In this document: one piece after another, positions 1 through 5,448 of the stretch
How positions within the stretch are numbered: the first letter of the stretch is position 1
How the letters are laid out: every line of letters begins with the position of its first letter
DNA from: Richelia sp. UBA3308
GTDB lineage: Bacteria; Cyanobacteriota; Cyanobacteriia; Cyanobacteriales; Nostocaceae
Direction of reading: 5' to 3'
NCBI GenBank assembly: GCA_002361335.1
Contig: DESS01000213.1
Span: forward strand, 1-5,448
DNA: 5,448 bases
Made by a program: the position numbers and the translations under genes
The notes under the pieces: generated by a model
Database searches by the model: none
Told to the model about the DNA's origin: nothing
What the model saw: only the letters and a program-made list of their open reading frames with translations

Positions 1-21
1 ATGCCCCATGCCCCATGCCCT
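1..21. repeat. Heptamer tandem array ATGCCCC (STRR-like), left edge
   Basis: Three consecutive 7-bp units are seen: ATGCCCC, ATGCCCC, ATGCCCT. The array probably continues to the left of the window. It lies 9 bp beyond the stop codon of the minus-strand hypothetical gene. Heptanucleotide arrays of this kind are established in filamentous cyanobacteria as STRR sequences. The unit is the same as in the array at 3452-3493 and is in the opposite orientation to the array at 3168-3220. Confidence 0.85.
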
Positions 22-30
22 TTCGGCCCT

Positions 31-900
31 TCAATTCTCCGTAACAATAGCTTTAAGCTTAGAGGTAAATGTTTCCGAACTATCGCTTTTTTCTGGAGTA
101 AATTGTTCGATGGGAGGATGATTTCTGGCTGGGGGGAGAAGCTTTGCTAGGTTTTTAGGAATTAAAGGCTTTTTCGACGATTGTGATTCTTCTAATTCTT
201 CTAATTCATTACTTGCTCCATCTTTAACAATATGGTTTTTTGTTTCTGTTAAGGTTCGTGATTCTGTTTTAGTGATGGTTGATTTTTGCGATTTCGATGT
301 GGATAAAACTATACCAGATGAAGCCGGAAGTGCTTTTGATCGATTTTCTCTGTTAAAGTTTTCTTCCGCTTTGGCACTTACTATTTCTCGTGTATGGTAA
401 TTTTTCGCTTCTTGTGGCTGCTCTCTAACTTCTTGCTTTTGAAGATTTTTTTGATATGAGGAATTTAGTGCTTGTGGTAATCGGTAATCCCTCATTGCGT
501 CCTTAATGGTAGAATTATTATTTGCAGTTGGTTTTACAGTCGGTAATGCTGGTGGTGAGGTATTCCATTTCAAATCTTCCGGTAATTTGTTGCAAATTAA
601 ACGTTCAAACTCGAAGTTAAAATGATAACTAGGATGATTTCTTCTCAACCAAAGAGTTAATATCTGCTGCACCGAAATTGCTTTGTAACGTCCTTGATAC
701 AATGCCTCTATCGCCGCCAAATGTACCCAATTCGACGGGTATTCTTTTTCCCAACGCTTTACTAACTCGCTGGCACTATACCCACCGAGGTCAAAACTGT
801 AATGTGTTAACAGGGATACTGCCAGGTTGTTAGTCACGTTCGAGGTTTGGGTGAACATGGGCTGGAAATTGCGGATGATGGGCATATATTCTGCTACCAT
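31..900 (-). CDS. Conserved cyanobacterial hypothetical protein with disordered C-terminal half
   Basis: A 289-residue protein of unknown function. Residues about 24-107 look like one folded, mostly helical unit rich in Trp, Tyr, Leu and Arg (key stretches YSFDLGGYSASELV, NWVHLAAIEALYQGRYKAIS, LTLWLRRNHP); from memory this part recurs in cyanobacterial hypothetical proteins, which I could not check. Residues about 110-260 are dominated by Ser, Thr, Lys, Glu, Asn and Pro and are probably disordered. The last residues (IEQFTPEKSDSSETFTSKLK) look like a short conserved tail peptide. There is no signal peptide, membrane segment or recognisable catalytic motif, so a cytoplasmic adaptor or scaffold is possible, but this is inference. 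The start is uncertain: Met1, Met6 and Met15 all precede the ordered part and none has a good Shine-Dalgarno. The gene follows the SLH gene on the same strand after 163 bp, probably as a separate transcription unit. Confidence 0.85.
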   Translation of the reverse strand: MVAEYMPIIRNFQPMFTQTSNVTNNLAVSLLTHYSFDLGGYSASELVKRWEKEYPSNWVHLAAIEALYQGRYKAISVQQILTLWLRRNHPSYHFNFEFERLICNKLPEDLKWNTSPPALPTVKPTANNNSTIKDAMRDYRLPQALNSSYQKNLQKQEVREQPQEAKNYHTREIVSAKAEENFNRENRSKALPASSGIVLSTSKSQKSTITKTESRTLTETKNHIVKDGASNELEELEESQSSKKPLIPKNLAKLLPPARNHPPIEQFTPEKSDSSETFTSKLKAIVTEN

Positions 901-925
901 CTTTAAAATAAAAAAAGTGCCTTTT

Positions 926-938
926 GATACAGTGTACT
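926..938 (-). promoter_or_regulatory. Weak LexA-box-like palindrome upstream of the hypothetical gene
   Basis: The minus strand reads AGTACACTGTATC, containing the odd palindrome TACACTGTA, about 26 bp upstream of the ATG at 900. It resembles the Anabaena LexA box (RGTACNNNDGTWCB) but deviates in the second half-site (TATC rather than GTWC) and at the final position. It may be chance; no convincing -35/-10 pair is seen beside it. Confidence 0.15.
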
Positions 939-1063
939 ATTACCAAATATTTCTTATTTTATTAGGTAGCGCTTTTTCGGTAAAAATTGCTTTCATCCAC
1001 AAAGTTTTAATTTATAACCTAGGTTTATTGATTACAAATTACATGGTGAGTATATTCTACTGG

Positions 1064-3154
1064 TCAATTGCCGGTAGGAAAAATTATATAGGGTGAATTG
1101 ATGGGAGAACTGCGTTTTATGGCTACCAGTGCCTGATAAACCATTGCTGCTACTTCAGCTCGCGTTGCTTCCCGTTTTGCTTCGATTTTAAGTGGGTCTG
1201 GATAATTTACCACAATTCTTTGTTGTGTTGCAGTTGCAACTGCTGTTCGGGCATATTTGGGAAGGGTTTGAGCATCTGTAAAGTTTTGTAAAACATCGTC
1301 ATGAGCTGTTGGTAATGAAAGTCCGTTGACTAGGGAAACAATCACTTGTAATCGCTGTACGTTTTGTTGGGGACGAAAGGTACCATCGCTAAATCCTCCC
1401 ACAAAACCCCCTTGTGCAGCTGCTTTAATGGCTTTATATGCCCAGAAATTGGCTGGTATGTCGAAATAATCACCCAAATGACGCTTTGGTATGGGATTAA
1501 AGGCTTTAAGGATTAAGGCGGCATATTGAGCGCGTGTCATGGGTGTATCCGGTTGATATGTACCATCTTGGTAACCACTAGTTAAATCTAGACTAACTAA
1601 ACTGCGGATAAATGGTTCAGCCCAATGTCCTTTTAAGTCGGTAAAGGAAGGTATATCCACATCCGGTTTAACGATGTAAGGATGATCGATCGCTTTTTGT
1701 TTCCCTAGGAGTACCAAGGCTTGATAAAGCAGTGCTGCCACTTCAGCGCGGTTGATATCTCGTAAAGGTTCTAATTGTTCCGTTTGGGGATAATTCACCA
1801 CTAATAATTTTTGAGTAGCGATCGCCATTGCATTAGTAGCGTAACTCGGAATTTGAGCGCGATCGCGATACATTGTCAAAATGTTCGGATTTCCGCCCTT
1901 GAGTTTTAAACCGTTAACAATTGAAACTATTGCTTGAATTTTAGTTAAATTTTGCCCTGGACGAAAGGAACCATCTCGAAAGCTACCGAGAAAGCCCATA
2001 CTAGCGCTACGATAAATAGCTGAAGCAGCCCAAAAATCTGATTTAATATCTGTAAATTTACTGACTTTATTTTTTAAAAATAATTGAAAAGTTTTGGAAA
2101 TAATCGCAGCATAAGCCGCGCGAGTTATGGGGGCTTCGGGTGCAAATGTACCATCACCAAATCCACCAATTAATCCTTTTTCGTACAAAGCTTCAATAAA
2201 ATGTGTCGCCCAATGGCCATTTAAATCGGAAAAATTATTATTAATAGATAGCTGTGTGGGACTATCTGTATTGTTAGCAACAAATTCTACTAATCCTTTT
2301 ACCAAAGTCGGATTTAATAAATTACCCGCGGATACTAATTTAATGGATGTGGCGTTTTGTAGGTCATATTCTTTATTATTGCGAAAAATATTACCAGCAG
2401 AGTCTTGAGAACTACCTAAATCGGGGGTGGAATTACCGTTAAGCAATAAACCCCCAGAAGAATTATCAGTAATCAAATTATATCTAAGTACCGGACGTGC
2501 TTCTCTGGATAAAGCGATTCCAGTGCGGTTTGAGAATATTTTATTATTAGCTACCAAAGGCGCAGCAAAATCGCTGATGGCGATACCCAGAGGATTTTTT
2601 TGCATAGCATTTCGCATTACCTCGCCTTTAGAATTACGTGCCATTACCAACCCAGCAGAACCATTTTGGACAAAGATATTGTCTAAAATTGCCGGTTTAG
2701 CATTACCGCTAATAAATATTCCTTCCCGACGACATTTTATAAAAGTATTATTAGCAACAGTAGGCGATGTGGAATCAATCCAAACCCCGGTTCCTTTATT
2801 AATGGGATTAGTAATTGTAACACCCATTAATTGCACATCCGAAGCAAGAACTAGAGTTATATTTTGCAACCCAAAGCTTTTTGTTTGATACTCACCGCTT
2901 CCTTCAATGACAATATTTTGACCTTTAGTTGCTTCATTACCCACCACCCAAACATCACTCTTGACAATTAGTGGGAAAACTTCATCATTCCCAGCATGAT
3001 AAATACCAAAAGCTAAATGGATTATTACAGGTGGACGAACAGTATTTAAAGTATGAGTCAGACTTTTAAACGGAGACAATCTCGAACCATTATTGCGATC
3101 GCTTCCAGTGACTGGGTTGACATAAACTTTAGCACGATTACGGGAATTTACCAT
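1064..3154 (-). CDS. DUF1565 right-handed beta-helix protein with six C-terminal SLH modules
   Basis: A 696-residue surface-type protein. Residues 10-40 carry the start typical of DUF1565 proteins (VYVNPVTGSDRNNGS, then SPFKSL). Residues about 45-250 form a parallel beta-helix; five 22-23-residue rungs begin at residues 131, 154, 177, 199 and 221 with ITxN/NNxF-type turns, capped near 244-265 by PDLG and GNIFRNN. This fold usually binds or cleaves polysaccharide, but no catalytic residues can be assigned. Residues 308-676 hold six SLH modules beginning at about 308, 367, 429, 504, 563 and 625; the TRAE-like motifs read TRAA, TKIQ, NRAE, TRAQ, QRLQ and TRAE. SLH modules anchor proteins to cell-wall polymers, so a wall or outer-surface location is expected. 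Oddly, no signal peptide is encoded: the protein begins MVNSRNRAKV, and an in-frame TAA lies two codons upstream (3161-3163), which fixes the start. No clear Shine-Dalgarno is present, and a heptamer array begins 13 bp upstream of the ATG. Confidence 0.95.
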   Translation of the reverse strand: MVNSRNRAKVYVNPVTGSDRNNGSRLSPFKSLTHTLNTVRPPVIIHLAFGIYHAGNDEVFPLIVKSDVWVVGNEATKGQNIVIEGSGEYQTKSFGLQNITLVLASDVQLMGVTITNPINKGTGVWIDSTSPTVANNTFIKCRREGIFISGNAKPAILDNIFVQNGSAGLVMARNSKGEVMRNAMQKNPLGIAISDFAAPLVANNKIFSNRTGIALSREARPVLRYNLITDNSSGGLLLNGNSTPDLGSSQDSAGNIFRNNKEYDLQNATSIKLVSAGNLLNPTLVKGLVEFVANNTDSPTQLSINNNFSDLNGHWATHFIEALYEKGLIGGFGDGTFAPEAPITRAAYAAIISKTFQLFLKNKVSKFTDIKSDFWAASAIYRSASMGFLGSFRDGSFRPGQNLTKIQAIVSIVNGLKLKGGNPNILTMYRDRAQIPSYATNAMAIATQKLLVVNYPQTEQLEPLRDINRAEVAALLYQALVLLGKQKAIDHPYIVKPDVDIPSFTDLKGHWAEPFIRSLVSLDLTSGYQDGTYQPDTPMTRAQYAALILKAFNPIPKRHLGDYFDIPANFWAYKAIKAAAQGGFVGGFSDGTFRPQQNVQRLQVIVSLVNGLSLPTAHDDVLQNFTDAQTLPKYARTAVATATQQRIVVNYPDPLKIEAKREATRAEVAAMVYQALVAIKRSSPINSPYIIFPTGN
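1082..1645 (-). repeat. Second copy of the SLH triplet (residues 504-691)
   Basis: This is the C-terminal of two SLH triplets in the beta-helix protein. Every landmark sits exactly 196 residues after its partner: FTDLKGHW (504) against FSDLNGHW (308), the TRAE positions 540/600/664 against 344/404/468, NYP 650 against 454, and the closing PYI 688 against 492. By eye 24 of 45 residues of the first module are identical between copies, so this is an old duplication without net insertions or deletions. Confidence 0.85.
1646..2233 (-). repeat. First copy of the SLH triplet (residues 308-503)
   Basis: The N-terminal of two SLH triplets, separated from the beta-helix by a short linker around residues 285-307. 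Its modules begin at 308 (FSDLNGHW), 367 (FTDIKSDFW) and 429 (YRDRAQIPSYA). The third module has the longer cyanobacterial form, with VVNYP and a variable loop before NRAEVAALLYQAL. The unit is 588 bp, equal to 196 codons. Confidence 0.85.
1818..1866. repeat. Two HIP1 palindromes
   Basis: GCGATCGC occurs at 1818-1825 and 1859-1866, inside the first SLH triplet. HIP1 is the highly iterated palindrome overrepresented in many cyanobacterial genomes and supports the taxonomic assignment. Confidence 0.9.
3095..3102. repeat. HIP1 palindrome
   Basis: GCGATCGC lies inside the 5' end of the beta-helix/SLH gene, in the codons for the SDRN stretch near residue 20. Confidence 0.9.
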
Positions 3155-3167
3155 TGTTGATTAAAAA

Positions 3168-3220
3168 GGGCATTGGGCATTGGGCATTGGGCATTGGGCA
3201 TGGGGATTGGGTATTGGGGG
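3168..3220. repeat. Heptamer tandem array GGGCATT (STRR-like)
   Basis: Four perfect GGGCATT units (3168-3195) are followed by degenerate ones (GGGCATG, GGGATT, GGGTATT, then a G run). The array begins 13 bp upstream of the SLH start codon. On the transcribed strand of that gene the unit reads AATGCCC, so each perfect copy adds an ATG to the leader. It is the reverse complement of the family at 1-21 and 3452-3493. Confidence 0.9.
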
Positions 3221-3280
3221 TAAATATATCTACTAAGAGGGTCTATCTTAACTTTTTCTTTGTTGTCTATAACATAGTGT

Positions 3281-3307
3281 TTTATACTCAATTTTTCTGC
3301 TTTTCAA
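3281..3307 (-). promoter_or_regulatory. Possible promoter of the SLH gene
   Basis: On the minus strand TTGAAA (3302-3307) and TATAAA (3281-3286) are separated by 15 bp, shorter than the optimum of about 17. If used, the transcript would have a leader of roughly 120 nt that includes the whole GGGCATT array. Chance occurrence in AT-rich DNA is quite possible. Confidence 0.25.
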
Positions 3308-3351
3308 GTCATAATAGTTACTAATTTTTTTCCATCAGCCGCGGAAAAAAG

Positions 3352-3380
3352 GTGAGGAGTGAGTGGTGAGTAGTCAGGAG
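3352..3380. repeat. Degenerate heptamer array GTGAGTR
   Basis: Four units in strict 7-bp register: GTGAGGA, GTGAGTG, GTGAGTA, GTCAGGA, followed by a partial GT leading into the next array. This is a second heptamer family in the same intergenic region. Confidence 0.7.
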
Positions 3381-3437
3381 TTTTGTATTTTGAATTTTGA
3401 ATTATTACCTTGATACTTTTGACTTTTGACTTTTAAA
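3381..3437. repeat. Heptamer array TTTTGAA / TTTTGAC
   Basis: TTTTGTA, TTTTGAA, TTTTGAA (3381-3401), then a 15-bp degenerate break, then TTTTGAC, TTTTGAC, TTTTAAA (3417-3437). The second block is shifted by one base relative to the first. It begins where the GTGAGTR array ends, so two families are directly abutted. Confidence 0.75.
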
Positions 3438-3451
3438 TTGTCCCCTTGCCG

Positions 3452-3493
3452 ATGCCCCATGCCCCATCCCCCATACCCCATACCCCATGCCCA
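3452..3493. repeat. Heptamer tandem array ATGCCCC (STRR-like)
   Basis: Six units in perfect 7-bp register: ATGCCCC, ATGCCCC, ATCCCCC, ATACCCC, ATACCCC, ATGCCCA. It is inverted relative to 3168-3220, with about 230 bp between the two arrays, and ends 59 bp before the ATPase start codon. Confidence 0.9.
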
Positions 3494-3503
3494 ATTTTTG
3501 ATG

Positions 3504-3533
3504 TTGGTATTAATATAAAACTTGTTGTACTAT
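3504..3533 (+). promoter_or_regulatory. Possible promoter of the ABC exporter operon
   Basis: TTGGTA (3504-3509) and TACTAT (3528-3533), with an 18-bp spacer, each match the sigma-70-type consensus at four of six positions. An alternative -10 is TATAAA at 3514-3519. All of the operon's near-upstream control must lie between the end of the heptamer array and the ATG at 3553, so a promoter here is expected even though the exact boxes are uncertain. Confidence 0.3.
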
Positions 3534-3552
3534 CAGTGGGCTAATTAAGGGA

Positions 3553-4566
3553 ATGATTGAAGTTGAGCATCTGAATAAAGTATACGGTTCTACATCCGCA
3601 ATCGAGGATGTAACTTTTAATGTTGAAAAAGGAGAAATTTTGGGTTTTTTAGGGCCTAATGGTGCCGGAAAAACCACTACCATGAGAATTTTAACTGGTT
3701 ATCTTCCGGCAACTAGCGGTACGGCACGGATTGCTGGTTTTGATGTTCATGAAGATTCCTTGGCAGTAAGACAAAAAATTGGTTACTTACCAGAAAACCC
3801 GCCATTATATCCAGAAATGAGTGTGGAAGGTTTTTTGTTTTTTGTCGCACGTATTAAAGGGGTTAGTGCTGGCGATCGCAAAAATAAAGTACAAGCAGCC
3901 ATAGAACGGTGTAATTTAACAGATAAGCGTCACGTACTAATTCGTAAACTTTCTAAAGGATATCGTCAAAGAGTTGGCATTGCTCAAGCAATTGTTCACG
4001 ATCCACCGGCGATAATTCTTGATGAACCCACGGTAGGATTAGATCCCCGACAAATCATCGATGTACGCAATTTAATTAAAAGCCTCGCTGGTAGTCATAC
4101 GATTATTCTTTCTACGCACATTTTGCCGGAAGTCAGCATGACTTGTAATCGCGTAGCAATTATTAATGGCGGTAAAGTTGTAGCAATAAATACGCCAGAA
4201 AATTTGATGAATGAATTAACAGGCGGTTCTGGCTATGAATTAGAGATTGAAGGAGAAGTTACTCTAGCTAAACAAATGCTACAAAATTTACCCGGTATCA
4301 ATCTGGTAGAATCAATTCCCATGTTAGGGAAAAACCTTGAAACTAAAATCGAACAAAACCGCGCCAGAATACGAGTAGTATCTGAATCGGGAACTGAACC
4401 AGGAAACACCATAGTCTCAGCTTTGTATCAAGCAGGATTTGGTTTATACGAAATGCGGCAAATTAACGCTACCCTAGAAGACGTATTTTTACAGTTGACT
4501 CGGGAAGAAAAAACTGAGGAAACCCAGATAGAAAATGAGGAAGTAAATCTTGGAGAAGCAGCTTAA
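3553..4566 (+). CDS. ABC-2 type exporter ATP-binding protein (GldA/NatA-like)
   Basis: A 337-residue cytoplasmic ATPase that powers the permease encoded next to it. Nucleotide-binding motifs are complete: Walker A GPNGAGKT (34-41), Q-loop position taken by Glu in YLPEN (near residue 81, as is common in this subfamily), signature LSKGY (133-137), Walker B IILDEP (154-159), D-loop GLDP (162-165) and switch His in STHILPE (H189). Residues about 220-310 form the accessory C-terminal domain seen in GldA/NosF-type ATPases, and the last 20 or so residues are an acidic, Glu-rich tail. The substrate cannot be read from sequence. The ATG is the first possible start after the in-frame TAA at 3511-3513; AAGGGA abuts it but is too close for a standard Shine-Dalgarno. 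The stop TAA directly touches the permease ATG, showing an operon. Confidence 0.96.
   Translation: MIEVEHLNKVYGSTSAIEDVTFNVEKGEILGFLGPNGAGKTTTMRILTGYLPATSGTARIAGFDVHEDSLAVRQKIGYLPENPPLYPEMSVEGFLFFVARIKGVSAGDRKNKVQAAIERCNLTDKRHVLIRKLSKGYRQRVGIAQAIVHDPPAIILDEPTVGLDPRQIIDVRNLIKSLAGSHTIILSTHILPEVSMTCNRVAIINGGKVVAINTPENLMNELTGGSGYELEIEGEVTLAKQMLQNLPGINLVESIPMLGKNLETKIEQNRARIRVVSESGTEPGNTIVSALYQAGFGLYEMRQINATLEDVFLQLTREEKTEETQIENEEVNLGEAA
3872..3879. repeat. HIP1 palindrome
   Basis: GCGATCGC lies within the ATPase gene, at the codons around Gly107-Asp108-Arg109. Confidence 0.9.
4552..4557 (+). promoter_or_regulatory. Ribosome binding site of the permease gene
   Basis: GGAGAA inside the last codons of the ATPase gene lies 9 bases upstream of the permease ATG at 4567 (11 counted from GGAG). 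This supports that start and suggests independent or coupled initiation right after the upstream stop. Confidence 0.6.
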
Positions 4567-5379
4567 ATGGGTATAGTACTGGCTAATATAATTGCTATTT
4601 ATCGTCGGGAATTGCAAACCTATTTTGTATCGCCGTTAGCTTATGCAATTGCGGGTATTTTTTGGTTTTTAACTGGATTGTTTTTTGTTTTAATTTTGCT
4701 CGGCCCCGATGGAATTTTAGCAGCAGTTACTGACTTGGAGGCAAGAGCACAAGAATTTAGATTAGAAATACCTCCTATAGATGTTCCCTATGAATTTATT
4801 AAAGCATTTTTAGACAGAATGGGATGGCTTTTGTTATTCATATTACCAATTCTTTCCATGGGGCTGTATGCAGAAGAACGTAAGCGGGGAACTTTGGAAC
4901 TTTTAGCGACATCACCCATTACTAATTGGGCAGTAGCTGTGGGAAAGTTATTAGGTGTATTAACGTTTTTTATGACATTAATTTTGCCGTTGATGGTATT
5001 AGAAGCGATAGTTTTAAATACATCGGAACCAGCAGCCAATCTCACAATTCCCTTGTTAGGTCATTTCGGATTAATTTTATTAGCAGCATCAATTTTATCT
5101 TTGGGAATGTTTATTTCATCTTTGACTAACAGCACAATTTTATCTGCAGTTCTAACTTTTGCAGTGATATTAATGTTGTTATTTATAGATTTAATTGCCA
5201 AAGTTATTGGTGGTCCTATAGGAGCAACTTTGGGTCATTTGTCGTTATTACAACATTACAACAATATGATACAAGGAATCTTTGATACTAGTAGTTTAAT
5301 ATTATTTTTGAGCTACATTATTTTAGGTATTTTTCTCACCGCCCAATCCATTGATGCATTTCGTTTTCAACGGCAGTAA
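4567..5379 (+). CDS. ABC-2 type exporter permease (GldF-like)
   Basis: A 270-residue inner (plasma) membrane protein, the membrane partner of the ATPase just upstream. Six hydrophobic segments are visible at about 24-46, 84-101, 121-148, 160-185, 190-212 and 242-262. A polar loop at about 47-83 between the first two is probably periplasmic. Family marks are EERKRGTLELLATSP (103-117), the cytoplasmic coupling region of ABC-2 permeases, and LLQHYNNMIQGIFD (227-240), matching the HF/HYxxMxxGxxD region of GldF-type permeases before the last helix. Length is normal for the family. Start: the ATG follows the ATPase TAA with no gap, and GGAG lies upstream at a suitable distance. In comparable operons a GldG-like auxiliary membrane protein follows; only 69 bp remain here, so it would lie outside the window. 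The transported substrate is unknown. Confidence 0.95.
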   Translation: MGIVLANIIAIYRRELQTYFVSPLAYAIAGIFWFLTGLFFVLILLGPDGILAAVTDLEARAQEFRLEIPPIDVPYEFIKAFLDRMGWLLLFILPILSMGLYAEERKRGTLELLATSPITNWAVAVGKLLGVLTFFMTLILPLMVLEAIVLNTSEPAANLTIPLLGHFGLILLAASILSLGMFISSLTNSTILSAVLTFAVILMLLFIDLIAKVIGGPIGATLGHLSLLQHYNNMIQGIFDTSSLILFLSYIILGIFLTAQSIDAFRFQRQ

Positions 5380-5383
5380 TTAA

Positions 5384-5399
5384 GACAAGGGGACAAGGA
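5384..5399. repeat. Two tandem octamers GACAAGGR
   Basis: GACAAGGG followed directly by GACAAGGA, starting 4 bp after the permease stop codon. It is short and could be chance, but it lies in the same kind of repeat-rich spacer as the other arrays. Confidence 0.45.
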
Positions 5400-5420
5400 G
5401 AGATAATTTTTAATTTCTCA

Positions 5421-5448
5421 CAACTAACGAGTAACGAGTAAAGAGTAA
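5421..5448. repeat. Heptamer tandem array CGAGTAA at right edge
   Basis: Units in 7-bp register: CAACTAA (degenerate), CGAGTAA, CGAGTAA, AGAGTAA. The array reaches the window end and probably continues. It is a fourth heptamer family, different from the three in the 3155-3552 spacer. Confidence 0.75.

Larger units (their letters stand above)
3155..3552. other. Divergent intergenic region rich in heptamer arrays
   Basis: This 398-bp gap separates the minus-strand SLH gene from the plus-strand ABC operon. Arrays of three heptamer families (3168-3220, 3352-3380, 3381-3437 and 3452-3493) take up close to half of it. Between them lie AT-rich stretches, 3221-3340 and 3494-3552, that must hold the two promoters. 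I see no open reading frame with coding character and no structured RNA. Confidence 0.8.

Noticed and set aside
901..1063. Terminator or small RNA between the two minus-strand genes
   Set aside because: No stable stem-loop with a U-run is visible on the minus strand, and no promoter-terminator pair supports an RNA gene.
827..1096. Plus-strand 89-codon open frame with hydrophobic stretches
   Set aside because: It overlaps the start of the hypothetical gene and the end of the SLH gene on the other strand, has no ribosome binding site, and its hydrophobicity is what AT-rich spacer DNA gives when translated.
2127..2888. Two plus-strand open frames (2127-2408 and 2427-2888)
   Set aside because: Both lie antisense inside the beta-helix/SLH gene, whose repeat structure is clear; their peptides show no domain character.
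3335..3350. CAGCCGCGGAA resembles the 530-loop of 16S rRNA
   Set aside because: Only about ten bases match and the flanks do not continue as rRNA; CCGCGG is a simple palindrome.
3168..3493. Possible CRISPR array
   Set aside because: The repeats are contiguous 7-bp units with no spacers; there are no 25-40-bp repeats and no cas genes.
4788..5129. Open frames inside the permease gene (4788-5045 minus, 4926-5129 plus)
   Set aside because: Shadows of the permease, which has clear membrane segments and family motifs throughout this stretch.
5399..5420. Possible terminator after the permease (GAGA ... TCTC around a T-rich stretch)
   Set aside because: The stem is only a few mismatched AT-rich pairs and has no following U-tract; the operon probably continues beyond the window.

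Overview
The window looks like chromosomal DNA of a filamentous, probably heterocyst-forming (Nostocales-type) cyanobacterium. Three things point that way: four copies of the cyanobacterial HIP1 palindrome GCGATCGC; several short arrays of 7-bp tandem repeats of the STRR kind known from Calothrix and Anabaena/Nostoc; and proteins of cyanobacterial style, namely a beta-helix/SLH protein and a hypothetical protein whose N-terminal part I recall as conserved in cyanobacteria. The assignment is from sequence character only; no species is claimed.

Layout: (1) 1-21, the end of an ATGCCCC heptamer array, only 9 bp from the stop codon of the next gene. (2) 31-900, minus strand, a 289-residue protein of unknown function with an ordered N-terminal part and a polar, probably disordered tail. 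(3) 901-1063, a 163-bp AT-rich spacer holding only a weak operator-like palindrome. (4) 1064-3154, minus strand, a 696-residue protein: an N-terminal right-handed beta-helix (DUF1565 type) followed by six SLH modules that form two copies of a three-module block in exact 196-residue register. (5) 3155-3552, a divergent intergenic region in which close to half of the bases belong to heptamer arrays of three sequence families. (6) 3553-4566 and 4567-5379, plus strand, a two-gene ABC-2 exporter operon (ATPase, then permease; GldA/GldF-like), with the permease ATG directly following the ATPase stop. (7) 5380-5448, non-coding, ending in a fourth heptamer family (CGAGTAA) that runs to the window edge.

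The ATPase and permease very probably form one transporter, and a third auxiliary (GldG-like) subunit would be expected just beyond the right edge. The SLH/beta-helix gene is transcribed away from the transporter and nothing ties them functionally. I do not see a new defence, mobile or RNA system. The points most worth a second look are the density and orientation of the heptamer arrays, the missing signal peptide of the SLH protein together with AUG-bearing repeats in its leader, the exact 196-residue duplication, and the unknown 289-residue protein.
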